The notes: generated by a model not told the origin, from the letters alone. DNA of 64,000 nt from Calamus simplicifolius (GCA_900491605.1 UESW01001877.1:272271-336270), one strand, 5' to 3'. Positions 10,794 to 22,089 are shown, numbered from the stretch's first letter. Translations and numbers: made by a program.

Positions 10794-11082
10794 GGTGAAT
10801 TCACTCAATAATCAGGTACAAGAAAAAAGAAAACTCAAAGGATTGCTATCCCGAGACCCAGAGAGGAATTCTTCCTCCCTAGGGGCTCTTTTCATCAAAA
10901 AAGGAGCTCATTCGAGCTCTTCCTCAGCTGTGACCTCGGTTGCTAACTTGAGCATCGGAGGGTCCCCACCGGAGCATCCCTCCGGTCCTGGGATTTTTTG
11001 CAGGTAGCCCGGCAAGACAAGGATCCATTAATCAATCTGCCTCCTTCTCCCGATGTTTAGGACCAGTGATCGAGCGTCATCA

Positions 11083-11101
11083 GATTGGCGCCAGGTAGGG
11101 G
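11083..11101 (+). other. Candidate primer-binding site, element 2
   Basis: Immediately after the LTR, GATTGGCGCCAGGTAGGGG follows. A TTGGCGCC core next to the LTR is usual in Tat-lineage elements. I did not verify the matching tRNA. Element 1 has GGCGCGCC at the same place. Confidence 0.55.
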
Positions 11102-11166
11102 GGCTCAGAGTTCCCTGTATTACATATCGGCGAACATTTGCTCCCCACTCTCTTCTCCTTCAAGCC

Positions 11167-12696
11167 ATGGTCTTGACGCGAGCTCAGGATGCTTCCATCA
11201 GCTGTCCAGCGGGGCTTCCCCCGCTAGTTAGGTAGCAGGAGGCCAATCCCCCAACTACCAATCTTCCTGTCACCCGTCCACCACCAGATGCAGCTGTCCA
11301 AACTGCGGAGAGCTAGCAAATCTCACCCAGTAAGTCCAAATTCTCACCGCTATGGTCCATGGACTCCAGCAGCAACAGTCCGTGGCCACCCAGCACCAGA
11401 CTGCTCCCCCCGCCAGTCAGCAGTCAGCTGGGGAAGCCCTCCTCAGCGGGAACCCAGTCGTCGTTAGGTCTCCCCTAGGAGGCAGGTCTCCCCTAGGAAC
11501 CCTCGCCGTGAGCCCCCCAAGCAGCCACAGTCTCCCGATTGTGGCCCCAACAAATTTCCTCTCGAACCACATCATCAGGAGGAACCAAAATGGAAATCTT
11601 GGCTTCCGCATCCTTCTCCTTCTCCTTCTTTTTCTTCCTCTTCCTCTTCCTCCTAGCCATCTCGGAGGGCCCCGACAATCAGCCGCCAGGCGGAGGAGCG
11701 CCTGGATGAGTACAATAGGCGATTGGATGAGCTTGCCAAAAAAATCAATCATCAACTGGAGGAGGAGTTTGACACCCGTCCTCCTTACACCCGCCAGATA
11801 TTGGAGGAACCTGTCCCCTTCAGATTCCGTTTTCCCCAGATAGATCCGTACGATGGTACAATAGATCCTCTCGACCATCTTGAGAGTTATAAAGCAATGA
11901 TGTAAGTCCAAGGTGCTTCGGACGCCCTTCTCTACAAAGCCTTCCCTGCCACTCTACGGAAGGCTGCTCGTGCGTGGCACTCGCGCCTGTCCCCTCACAG
12001 CATCGACTCCTTTCGAGAGCTGAAGAGGGCCTTCCTGGCACATTTCGATGACTACCGGCAGATTCCAAGAGTGGCGGACCACCTCTTTTCCGTGTGCCAG
12101 AAGGAGGGGAGTCGCTACGGGACTTTGTGTCCCGGTTTAACGCTGCCACCCTTGTAGTTTATCATTTGGATGATGCGGTGGCAACTCTAGCGCTGAAGCG
12201 AGAACTCCTCCCGTCCTGCTTCACCTTTTCCTTGGACAAAAAGCCCCCGAGTTCCTACTCCGACCTCCTCCTCCGGGCTTAGAAGTACATCCATGCGGAT
12301 GAAGCTGACTTCACCCGCCGAGAATCCTCGAGGAGCTTCAGCCACAAGCCCGCTCGCCCTAAGACAAACGGACCCCCTCAACACCGGCAGTCTGACCCGC
12401 CTCGCCGATCTGACAATAGGCATCGAAGCCCCATCCCTAACGAGAGCAAGCTCACACCCCTTCTCGCCCCTCGATCTCACATCCTTATGGAGATCGAGGG
12501 AGAGCCTTATCTCCAACGCCCTCCTCCCATGAAGAAAGGTCCTCCCCATGACAATAGTCATTATTATCGATTCCATCGGGATTACGGCCACGACACCGAT
12601 AGTTGCTTTAGCTTGAAGCGGGCCATAGAGTAACTCATCAACCGAGGCTACCTCGGCAAGTATATCCAAAAGGCGCGGCAGCCGCTGCCGACCCTC
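11167..12696 (+). pseudogene. Gag, element 2 (stops and frameshifts)
   Basis: The Gag start is the ATG at 11167 (MVLTRAQDAS), equivalent to 6559 in element 1. A TAG at 11233-11235 stops it after 22 codons. Later pieces in other frames show the Gln-rich segment (QQQQSVATQHQ, near 11365), the conserved capsid motif PYDGTIDPLDHLESYKAMM (11845-11905), VYHLDDAVATLALKREL (about 12160) and the degenerate zinc knuckle with GHDTDSC (near 12590). The capsid protein would package the element RNA. The copy is dead, but the domain order equals that of element 1. Confidence 0.82.
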
Positions 12697-13371
12697 ATGG
12701 GGCCTCCACCTATTCAAGCCGCCGTTGATAACACTCCCACAGAGCGGACAGTCGGGATGGTATCCTGGGGGGCAGCTCCTTTGTCCAAACGCCCGAGGGG
12801 GGAGGAGGCGTTGAATAATGTAATTTCTAGGGGAGAGTCTACTGTTGTTGAAAATGTAAACAATGAAGGCGTCGTCGTCTCTATGACGATTGGCAAGCAC
12901 CTTGTAAAGAGGATATTGGTTGATAGTGGCAGCTCAGCTAACATCCTTACCTACGATGCATTTGTTCGGATGGGATTATCTCTTGACTCCCTTCGGCCTG
13001 TGGTGGCTCCCTTAGTCGGGTTCACAGGGGATTCAGTAAAAGTCGAGGGCGAGATATGTTTTCCCGTGACGTCCGGAGCACCACCATACCAAAGCACAGT
13101 GATTATGAAGTTCTTAGTTGTACGTGTCCCCTTGGCGTACAACGCCATTCTCGGGTGTCTGGGCCTAAATCTTTTGGATGCAGTTATCTTCACCCAGCAT
13201 TTACTAGTGCAGTTCCCCACTGGTGAAGGAGTCGGAGAGATGCGCGGTGAGACCAGCCCAGTCCTGCCTTGTTATCACACAGCGTCAAGTCCTTTGGAGG
13301 CTGAATCAACTTTAGAAGCGCATGATCCCAGAGATTCCAGCAAGGGAGGGAGCCAGCCGCGCACCTCCTAA
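12697..13371 (+). pseudogene. Aspartic protease, element 2
   Basis: An open stretch of 224 codons carries the retropepsin active site LVDSGSSANIL (Asp codon at 12922), the flap region GFTGDSVKVEGE and the C-terminal AYNAILGCLGLN, where element 1 has GRPG. The Gly-Arg to Gly-Cys change lies in a conserved turn and may impair the fold. The frame is a continuation from Gag, so the ATG at 12697 is not a real start. It ends at the stop before the RT linker, so RT cannot be translated from it. Confidence 0.83.
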
Positions 13372-14765
13372 CTTTCCCTCTTGGAGATGACCCGATGAAG
13401 ACCGTGCGTATCGGCAGACTCCTTTCCCCGGAGGACCGGGAGTGCCTCTTAACCTTCCTGCAGGCTAACTCGGACGTTTTTGCTTGGTCGGCATCTGACA
13501 TGCCCGATATCCCTCCAGAGGTGATCACCCATAAGCTCAACATTGACCCAAGGCACCATCCAATCCGCCAAAGGAAGAGAAGCTTCGCTCCCGATCGACA
13601 AAAGGCTTTCGATGAGGAAGTCAACAAACTACTCAGTGCCGGCCACATCCGGGAGGCACATTACCCTAGCTGGCTAGCTAATGTGGTCATGGTGCGAAAG
13701 ACAACTAGAGCTGGAGAATTTGTATTGACTTCACTGACCTTAACAAGGCGTGTCCAAAAGACAGTTTTCCCTGCCAAGAATAGATCAGCTAGTGGACTCC
13801 ACCTCCGGGCACGAGCTCCTCAGTTTCATGGATGCCTTCTCCGGATATAATCATAAAAGAATGGACCCCAATGATGAGGAGCACACATCCTTTGTGACGG
13901 AGAAAGGCATTTATTGCTACAAGGTGATGCCTTTTGGCCTCAAGAATGCGGGGGTAACCTACCAGAGGTTGATAAATAGGGTGTTCCGAGATCAGCTAGG
14001 CCGGAATATAGAGGTCTATGTGGATGACATGCTGACAAAGAGCACTCGCACCTCCAATTATGTCTCCAACTTAGAGGAAACCTTCAACAACCTCTGTCGT
14101 TTCCAAGTCAAGATGAACCCCAAGAAATATGCTTTTGGGGTCACGGCGGGCAAGTTCCTGGGTTTTATGGTGACCCAGCGGGGGATCGAGGCAAACCCAG
14201 AGAAGATCAGCGCCATCCTTGACATGAGGCCATCGTCCAGTAAGAAGGAAGTGCAACGACTAACGAGAAGAGTGGCGGCTATGAGTCGTTTCCTCTCCAA
14301 ATCGACCGAGAGATGTTTACCTTCTTCAAGGCCCTGTGGAAGGTGAACAGCTTCGAATGGACAGATGACTGCCAGAGTGCCTTCGATGGGTTGAAGGCAT
14401 TTCTGTCCTCCCCGCTGCTCTTATCTAAGCCAAGGGATGGCGAAAGCCTTTTCCTCTACCTTGCCGCTTCTTCGGAGGCCGTTAGCTCGGTCTTGGTGCG
14501 TTTTGACACTGACGGGACATAGAGACCCATCTATTATGTGAGCAAGGTCCTCAATGACGCAGAAGTTAGGTACTCCAAGACAGAGAAAGTTATCTTTGCC
14601 CTGATAGTCTTCGCCCGACGTCTCTGCCCATACTTTCAAGCCCATCCCATCGTGGTGCTTACGGACCAGCCCCTCCGAGCCATCCTGGCTTGTCCGGATA
14701 CCTCAGGCCGACTCGCCAAATGGGCTATCAAGCTAGGAGAGTTCGACCTCTCCTTCCAGGCATGA
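13372..14765 (+). pseudogene. Reverse transcriptase with first RNase H, element 2
   Basis: The linker and RT N terminus (NSDVFAWSASDMPDIPPEV) begin near 13395. A frame break near 13710-13790 separates the fingers from the palm domain, which has SFMDAFSGYNHK, MPFGLKNAGVTYQR and YVDDM (14017-14028). Another break near 14310-14346 leads to the first RNase H (EWTDDCQSAFDGLKAF, then MSKVLNDAEVRYSKTEK). Relative to element 1, the GYNQI motif is GYNHK here. Catalytic residues are kept, but stops at several places make the enzyme inactive. Confidence 0.87.
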
Positions 14766-15589
14766 CCGGCCCTGAAGTCCCAAGTTTTAGCCGACTTTCT
14801 GGTTGAGTGCACTTGGGCGGATGAGGCAACCGAGGAAGTTACCAAGGAACAGCGCAAGCCTGAACCAAGCGGCGATGGATAAACTTGGATCCTTCATATG
14901 GACAGCGCGTCGAACTCTCAGGGAAGTGGCGCCGGCCTCATTCTCGCCTGACCGAGTGGTGAGAGAACACAATGCACCCTACGGTTTTTATTCGAGGCCA
15001 CCAATAATCAAGCTGAGTACAAAGCCCTACTAGCCGGATTAAGGCTATCCCAGGAGTTTGGAATAAGGCATCTCAGGCTTTCACAGACTCGCAACTCATC
15101 TCCAGGCAAATCAACGGAGAGTATGAGGCGCGTGACCCTGTTATGACTCGGTACTTGGGCAAGGTTCGGCTCTTGACCTCCCCCTTAGCTTACTTCAGTA
15201 TCAGTTACATTTCCCGGAGTGAGAACGCCAAGGCCGACATTCTTTCTCGTCTAGCTACCTCTGCCGACGACATGGCAAGGGACGCTTACATCGAATACTT
15301 AGAAAGGCTCAGCATAGAGGATGGCGAGGAAGTCCTCCCGCTCACCCAAGAGCCCACATGGATGGATGCCTATGTCCGCTATCTCACTGACGGCACTCTC
15401 CCTGACGATCACAACGAAGCCAGGCTACTGAGGTGGAGGGCCTCCAAATTCGTCCTTCTGGACGAGCGTCTATATAGAAGGTCGTTCTCCTACCCTCTGC
15501 TCAAGTGTGTAGGACCCATCGACGCTGACTACATCCTCATAGAAATCCATGAAGGCATCTATGGGAATCATCTGGGGGCAGGTCCCTAG
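14766..15589 (+). pseudogene. Second RNase H and linker, element 2
   Basis: This is the equivalent of 2288-2935 in element 1. The first part (14800-15100) is frameshifted, but the sequence around the Asp-containing start and the ATNNQ-like helix can still be followed. From 15143 the frame is open for 148 codons, with YISRSENAKADILSRLATS (last catalytic Asp) and then the linker to integrase (VRYLTDGTLPDD, LYRRSFSYPLLKCVGP). It would remove RNA from the RNA-DNA hybrid. This domain is an established extra in Tat-lineage elements. Confidence 0.8.
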
Positions 15590-16587
15590 CCCAGAAGGCT
15601 CTCCATCAGGGATACTTCTGGCTCACTATGAAGGAGGATGCGGCCAAACTAGTTCAGAAGTGCGATGGTTGTCAGTGCCACGTGCACATCTAGCATCAAC
15701 CGTCCACCCCGCTGAACCCGCTCTCGGCCCCCTGGCCTTTCGCTCAATGGGGAATGGATATCCTCGGGCCATTCCCCCGGCTTCAGGGCAGCGGAGATTC
15801 TTGCTAGTCGCCATCGACTACTTCACCAAATGAGTCGAGGTCGAGGTACTGGCTAAGATAACTGAAAGTAAGGTCAAAGCCTTCTTCTGGAAGTCGATCA
15901 TATGCCATTTTGGCCTACCTCATACCCTCATCACAGACAACGGCCGATAATTCAACAATTAAGCATTTAAGAATTTCTGTGATGAGCTAGGCTTCATCAC
16001 CGATTCACTTCTGTCCGCTACCCCTAGACCAACGGAGAGGCTGAGGTCATGAACCGTACCATTCTCAGAGGGCTCAGGACCCAGCTGGATGGGTCCAAGG
16101 GTCGATGGGTGGAGAAACTCCCCAGTGTGATCTGGGCTTACCACATGACCCCCAGGGCCCCGACGGGTGAGACTCCCTTCAGTCTCATCTTCGGATTGAA
16201 GCTGTCATTCCCGTTGAGATCGGACTGCCTAGTCCGCGCATGGAGTCCTTCAATGAGGAAAGCAACTCCGCACTGATACGAGCTAATCTAGACTTCATCG
16301 ACGAAGCATATGACCGGACGAGGCTGCACATGGCGACCTTTCGTCAGCGAGCGGCCAAGTACTACAATGCCCGAGTCCGTCCCAAGGTCTTTCGCTGTGA
16401 AGACTTGGTTTTGAGGAAGGATGAGGTATCCAAGCCTACGGAGGGGGGCAAGCTATCCCCCAACTGGGAGGGTCCCTATCGCGTTGCCAAGACACTTCAC
16501 CGGGGGGCATACAAACTAGAAGAGCTCGACGGAAGACCTATTCCGCATACCTGGAATGCGGATAACCTCCGTCAATATTATCAATGA
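15590..16587 (+). pseudogene. Integrase, element 2
   Basis: The N-terminal zinc-binding region and core start lie in 15640-15833, with several frame changes. DYFTK occurs at the end of one piece, followed by a stop where element 1 has Trp. NRTILRGLRTQLDGSKGRW lies at 16049-16100 and the C-terminal domain at 16240-16587 (KVFRCEDLVLRKDEV, NWEGPYRVAKTLHRGAYKLEE, ending NADNLRQYYQ). The GPYRV segment is the GPY/F-type motif of Ty3-gypsy integrases. The stop at 16585-16587 is followed within 80 bp by the tandem array. The gene is decayed. Confidence 0.86.
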
Positions 16588-16659
16588 TGTATTCCCTTGG
16601 AATATGAGTAATAAAGGGGTCCCTTCCAATGTCACAGCCTGTTCTCCCCTGTATCCAAG

Positions 16660-17515
16660 GACCAGATCTCGCAAAAGGAGCTCACCGGCATCGCGGCTAA
16701 TGGGATACCACTCGGCCCCGGCACGGCGGTGCCCCCGAGTCGGTTAAGACCCTAACAGCTCCATACCCGGTTGAGTCGCCACTCGAGCGCACACAAACCC
16801 CTAAGGTGGTTCAAAAGGAGCTCACCGGCATCGTGGCTAACGGGACACCACTCGGCCCCAGCATGGCGGTGCCCTCGAGTCGGCTAAGACCCTAACAGCT
16901 CTGTACCCGTCGAGTCGCCACTCGGACAGCACACAAACCCCCAAGGTGGTTCAAAAGAAGCTCGCCAGCATCGCGACTAATGGGACACCACTCGGCCCCG
17001 GCATGGCGGTGCCCCAGAGTCGATTAAGACCCTAACAGCTCTGTACCCGATCGAGTCGCTACTCGGACGGCACACAAACCCCCGAGATGGTTCGAAAGGA
17101 GCTCGCCGGCATCGCGGCTAATGCGACACCACTCGGTCCTAGCACGGCGGTTCCCCTGAGTCGGTTAAGACCCTAACAGCTCCATACCCGGTCGAGCGCC
17201 ACTCGAGCGGCACACAAACCCCTAAGGTGATTCAAAAGGAGCTCGCCGGCATCGCGGCTAATGGGACACCACTCGGTCCCAGCACGGCGGTGCCCCCGAG
17301 TCGGTTAAGACCCTAACAGCTCTGTACCCGGTCGAGTCACCACTCGAGTGGTACACAAACCCCCGAGGTGGTTCAAAAGGAGCTTGCCGGCATCACAGCT
17401 AATAGGACACCACTCGGTCCTAGCACGGCGGTGCCCCCAAGTTGGTTAAGACCCTAACAGCCCCGTACCCAGTCGAGTCGCCACTCGGGCAGCACACAAA
17501 CCCCTGAGATGGTTA
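16660..17515 (+). repeat. Tandem array, about 140-bp unit, about 6 copies (element 2)
   Basis: Units contain AAAAGGAGCTCACCGGCATC, CCACTCGGCCCCGGCACGG, GGTTAAGACCCTAACAGC and the CGCACACAAACCCC segment. This is the reverse complement of the array at 1-1126, and each lies directly downstream of integrase. Copy number differs (6 versus at least 8). Confidence 0.92.
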
Positions 17516-18172
17516 AAAGGTCGGGACGGCTCTGAAGGACCATGTTTGCCCCTCATAGACCCAGAGCTGGCCAGCTCGGCCCCGACCTTTTCTGGTCGGC
17601 TCGACCGGCCCAGGCATCTCCAATATTGACCGAGTCGGTGTAGGCCTCCCTCGGCCAACCCCACTCAGCCTCGGCATCTCCAAATTGGCCAAGTCAGCCC
17701 CGACCATCTCTGGTCGGTCCCAGCACCTTCAAGATTAATCTTAGCACTAAGTCGCCCATGAATCATTCCAAGCCTTCAGAGGATTTATGCGCAGATGAGT
17801 CCCCCTTTGAACAGTCTACAACAACATAAAGCACCTCAAGTGACCTTCCACATAGCTCGCTTACATCCTGGAGATGCATTGGCCAGTCCAAAACTACGAT
17901 ACGGCTACGACATTGTCAATAGGCACAATGTTTAAAGTTGAGAAAACATTTCAGAAGGAAAGCCCTCCCCCCTTCATCAACATGTACGGGACCCGTTCAA
18001 TCGTCAGTTAAACAGTAAGACGTTTTTCCCAAAGGAAGAAGGAATATATGAAGTGAAAAGTAAAGGAATTTTGACAAAACCTTTTTCTTCATTAACAATT
18101 GAAGGAAAGTACAAAATTTGGCCTAAGGCTGGTTACATGAATCAAAGAAAAAGAAAAATGGGTAGTGGACCC
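17516..18172. other. Spacer between array and antisense gene; includes stray LTR-type repeat units
   Basis: From 17575 to 17730 there are about three diverged units of the LTR 60-bp minisatellite (for example CCCCGACCTTTTCTGGTCGG). The remainder is unremarkable, with an A-rich stretch near 18030-18120, where the 3' end of the antisense gene would fall. Confidence 0.6.
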
Positions 18173-18883
18173 TCAAGGTTCGCCTGGGCCGGGCTTCTCC
18201 TTGTCCTCCTTCTTTGCCGGCTCCTCGTCAGACTCCCCAGGCCGGATGTCATCAAGCTCAGAGATGTTGATCTCGAGGGCCGCAGATACCTTAACCTTGC
18301 ACATCTCGAAGCCTTGGACATAAGCATCGAGGCCGGCCTCGATGACTTCTTGTTTGAACTCTGGCGAGACCTTATAGTTGGGGATGACCTACTCCGCCTC
18401 GGCCTCAGCCCGCTATGCCCTGGCCTCGGCCTCCTTGGCTCGCACCTCAGCCTCCAAAGCCCTACTGTCGGCCTCTTCAACATGGGCACTGGCCTCATTA
18501 GCACAGGCCACTACTCCGGCCTTCTCCGAGGCCACCTCCTCCGCCGCCTTCTCCACGGCAGCTGCCCTCTCCGCGGTGGCCCGGGCCTCCTCCTCGGCGC
18601 GTTGGAGCCACCGGGCCAACTCCTCATTTTGCACCGTGGTGGCCTTCAATTTTTTAGAGGCCAGCTCCATCTTGGCCTCAGCTGCGGAGGCCCGGCTCTC
18701 CCCCACCCTCAGTCGGCCGGCCAGACTCTCCTCCCGGGCCGAGGCCTCTTGGTGAAGACGAGCAAGGCTTTGAGATTGCGCCATGCTCTATTTCTTGTAT
18801 TTGTTGGCCTGCACCATGGCCTTGACAATTGTATTTGAGGAATGGGCCAATGCCTCGCGAAGGCCGATTGCGCCATTGGCCAT

Positions 18884-18955
18884 CTGTAGCAAAGGGAGCA
18901 TGTTAACCATAGGAAATGGAAACATCAAAAGAAATGAGGAAGGCTCAAAAATTAC
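18884..18955 (-). other. Predicted intron 2 of the antisense gene (72 bp)
   Basis: The minus strand reads CAG|GTAATTTTTG at the donor and TTTGCTACAG|ATGG at the acceptor. Removal joins MVFVVQ to MANGAIG, restoring a continuous helix-rich region. Confidence 0.65.
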
Positions 18956-19613
18956 CTGGACAACGAAAACCATTACAATGTCCAGGAGTGCAGAGTGGCT
19001 CAATCCCCGCATCTCCTCTTCAAACTCGACGGTCCGAACTCTTGACAGAAGGTGGGCGGCTTGTGCGACATCCGCCATTGAGCCGATTATGAGACCAGCC
19101 GTGTCTGTCCCTCTTGCGGACCTTCAACTTGGGGATGGGTCGGGCACCGCGCTGGTTGGCGGGATGAGCTCCTCGGCTCACCTCCCCGCTTCTTGGCCGC
19201 CTCCACCCCAGCCCGAGGCTCCCTGGCGGCTGGCTCCCCCTCACCGGCGGTTAGGGGAGCATTCTCAATCTCTGGCTCTGTGGCAGTTGGAGGACCAATG
19301 GCGATTGTGACCCGCTCCGCCTTGGGCACACCAGCGGCGGCGAGTACCTCCTCCTCATCTAAAACCACCATCGTCGGTTCGGTGGTGGCCAGAATCTCTC
19401 CTTCTTCAACTTTGGCCCCAGCCGACCCCGGGACCACTCCTCTGACCGGCTTCTTCTCAACCGGCTCTTCTGCAGGCGCCGAGGCCATGAGGGCTTCAGT
19501 CGACCTGGCCAGCTCCCTTCGTCGGATCCTCTTTGCCGGCTTGGATGTCTCTCCGGCCGCCTGCCTCTTTTGCTTCAGGACAGCCTCGAAATCACTGGCG
19601 GAGACCTTCATCG

Positions 19614-19696
19614 CTGCAGCAAAAAGGTGACAAACATTTGCAATGGTGTACGGAAAATCCTGGGACGAGACAGAAGAAGTCAGACATCAAGGTCAC
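19614..19696 (-). other. Predicted intron 1 of the antisense gene (83 bp)
   Basis: The donor is GGCCG|GTGACC and the acceptor TTTTTTGCTGCAG|CG. Splicing keeps phase and removes a TGA just inside the intron. The donor is only moderate, so the exact site is uncertain. Confidence 0.5.
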
Positions 19697-20675
19697 CGGC
19701 CACCGGGGCCAACTCAGCCTCTACCAGGTTCTCCTCGGATAGGAGTTCCTTGTAGTTGGGGATTTGGCAATTGGACAATTGGGTGAATAGTTCCCTGTCC
19801 CTATCCCTTACGGTGGAATTATCATTGGGACTAGTGTCTGGCTCCCTCCAAGCAGCCCGGACCCCCTCGACATGAGCAAAAAGGAATCGAGGTTTTCATT
19901 CCCTAATTTTGGATGGGAGACCTAAAGGGAAGGCTCTACCCGGCCTGGCGGTAAATGCCCACCAGGCCCCCTCACCCTGACGGCAGAGCTTATAGAAAGC
20001 TCGAAACACAGTTAGCCCCGGCCGGGCCTCCTGGAAGTAGCAAAGGATAATGAAAGCAGATGATCCGAATCGAATTCGGAGTCAACTGCGCCGACACTAA
20101 CCTATACCTATCTAAAAGGTTTAGGAAAAAGGGATGGAAGGGAAGGCGTAGTCCGCATCGGAAGAACTCATCATATAGGGCAACCTGACCAGGGAGGTCA
20201 GAGGTCACCCTATCTTTGGGCCCTGGTGCGGACAGGCCGATGAAATCAAGGACCAGGTACTTAGCCCTAACGGCCTCTACATCCTCAGGGGTCATGGTTG
20301 AGGCCACCCTCGCTGGACCTGCTGGATCAGAACTCACCGTCGGAGGAAGCGCCAGACGGTGGGAGGACACAGCGACTGCCCTAATAGGGGAACCTGAGGT
20401 GGACAGAGGTCCTATCACACTCGATCGGTCGCGGATGGTGATGCTACCCATCGGCCAAGGCATTTGGCTAGCTAAAGGGACCCGGTTTTCACTACTGGAA
20501 TGGGAAGACTCTTCTACGGGTCTCTTACCCTCCCTGACGGTGCGACGGTCCATGGGTGAGGTAAAGGATGAAACTAACCTGGGAGTTAGAAGGACTCAGG
20601 TTGCAGAAGAGCTCAGGGAAGAAGAAGGTAGAAGAAAGCAATAGCAGCATAAAAGTCCTCAAGCTCTTAAAACGC

Positions 20676-20682
20676 TTTTATA
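20676..20682 (-). promoter_or_regulatory. TATA box of the antisense gene
   Basis: The minus strand reads GGTATAAAAGCG, about 125 bp upstream of the ATG at 20553. It is separate from either LTR promoter and points into the element. Confidence 0.6.
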
Positions 20683-21082
20683 CCCTCCATCTCCGACCAA
20701 CGACGCTCGAGATCCCACCATGTGGCGCACCTCTATTGTGCCACGGGCTGTCAGCCGGAAATTTTGCCTACGCCCAAGACGTGCCGCCTTGATTCGTCCC
20801 AAGGAGCGTGATCCCCGACCAATCGCGGAGCATAGAAAGCGAAGAAGCAATGATGACCCTTGACTTTTTCCATTCTCCAATGAACTCCCTCTCCGGAGCG
20901 TCCGTCACCAACTTCAGCCCCTACCTACCGCATGATTGCAGGAGATCTTCGAAGCGACCCTGCCTTGGGATGAAGCGCCAGCTCATCAGGCCATTGAAAG
21001 CGCACTAAGGAGGCAATCATTTTTTGAATTTTTGCGCCCCTTTCGCCCAAAGGATTGTAGGCACGTGGTCCTTAGTGCTCAG

Positions 21083-21097
21083 AGGCGGGGGGGCATC
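21083..21097 (+). other. Polypurine tract, element 2
   Basis: AGGCGGGGGGGCATC abuts the 3' LTR start. Element 3 has the related purine run GAGGGGGCATCT at the equivalent place. Confidence 0.75.
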
Positions 21098-21363
21098 TGA
21101 TGTGGCTGGTATAGCCACAGGGGCAATTTCGGTAAGACATTAATGCAGCCCCCAGTGTCTTCGAGTCCGCCGAGTCGGCCCCAACCATTCCTGGTCGGCC
21201 CAGATCAGCCCCGGTGTCTCTTAACCCACCGAGTCAGCCCCGACCATTCCTGGTCGGCCTCGATCGGCCCCAGTATCTCCGAACCTGCCAAGTTGGCCCC
21301 GACCATTCCTCGTCGGCTTCGATCGGCCCCGGCATCACCCAGCCCGCCGAGTCGGCTCCGACC
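21098..21363 (+). repeat. 3' LTR of element 2, left part
   Basis: It starts TGATGTGGCTGG like the 5' LTR, with the first minisatellite units. It is interrupted by the Sirevirus at 21364, and the last five bases are the CGACC target site. Confidence 0.92.
21359..21363. other. Target-site duplication CGACC, left copy (Sirevirus)
   Basis: It matches 31666-31670. Joining across the element restores the element 2 minisatellite phrase CCGACCATTCCTGG. Confidence 0.9.
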
Positions 21364-21729
21364 TGTTGAGAAATTATTGAAACATAATTGCCCCAACTTT
21401 ATTGATTTTGATGATTCCCAAAAGCCATGAGTATCTTAAAGAAAACAATATGTTTATTTATCAAAACCTTGAGCTTATTCAAATTGAACGGAATGAACTT
21501 TCAATGGTCATATTAAATGAGTTTTGAATCGATTAGAAAAAGGAATTTCAAGTTCTAGCTTAAAAGAATTCTAAAAGGAATTTTACACTTTATACTTTCA
21601 ATCGATGAATTCTTGAAATGTCTTGAATCCATGTTAAATGTCATAATTAATGTATTCAAGTCAAATTTATATTTTAAATTTAATTGGGACAAGTTTTAAA
21701 CTCAATCAGAATTTTTCTGATTTTTGTAT

Positions 21730-21975
21730 CGTCCCGAGCCGACTCGAGAGTTTCCGAGTCGACTCCCTGAGTTTCTCGACTTTCTCGAGAGCGAGCCGAC
21801 TCCTGTCTGTGCGAGTCGACTCCGCTCAAACAACAGAACCCATTTTTTGAGCACTTCTCGAGTCGACTCCCAGCTTTTCGCGAGTCGACTCCCGACTGGA
21901 GCCGACACTTTTTTTCGCGAGTCGACCCCTCTGCGTTTCTATTTTTGGTAATCGACCTCGAGCCGACTCCCTCAG
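21730..21975. repeat. Palindrome cluster GAGTCGACTC / GAGCCGACTC (Sirevirus 5' LTR)
   Basis: Around ten near-copies, spaced roughly 15-40 bp, lie about 120-360 bp upstream of the TATA box. A matching cluster is in the 3' LTR (30425-30635), and a third, internal one lies at 28100-28305. Confidence 0.8.
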
Positions 21976-22089
21976 AGCTCGAGGACTCCGGAAATTGGGC
22001 GTTTTTTAATGTTGACACATCAGCTCCAACGGTATATTTTTGAATAACGGTATTTTTCTTGTTTCTAACGGCTATATTGTTTCAGAATC

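Larger units (their letters stand above)
9436..11082 (+). repeat. 5' LTR of element 2 (1647 bp)
   Basis: It begins TGATGTGGCTGGTACAGCC and ends GAGCGTCATCA. It contains the 60-bp minisatellite (9484-10400), a G-box and TATA pair, and U5. The inverted LTR of element 1 lies only 842 bp to the left. Confidence 0.93.
18173..20553 (-). pseudogene. Antisense additional ORF of element 2 (gypsy-type transposon domain), spliced, decayed
   Basis: This gene lies opposite to the retrotransposon's own transcript, between the integrase array and the 3' LTR. The likely start is the ATG at 20553. The first exon has a Ser/Arg-rich head, then the segment LRLPFHPFFLNLLDRYRL with LTPNSIRIICF (about 20150-20060), which I recognise as the plant 'putative gypsy type transposon' domain. 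Two GT-AG introns fit: 19614-19696 (phase keeps the frame into MKVSASDFEAVLKQKRQ) and 18884-18955. The last exon is an Ala/Glu-rich coiled coil and a short acidic C terminus ending at the TGA at 18173-18175. Frameshifts near 20050 and 19090 and in-frame stops near 18788 and 18400 inactivate it. The function is unknown. Additional ORFs, some antisense, are known in Tat-lineage elements. Confidence 0.78.

Noticed and set aside
18053..19630. Plus-strand ORFs opposite the antisense gene (18053-18838, 19193-19630)
   Set aside because: Ala- and Ser-rich mirror frames of the minus-strand exons. The splice sites, domain and coiled coil all support the minus strand.
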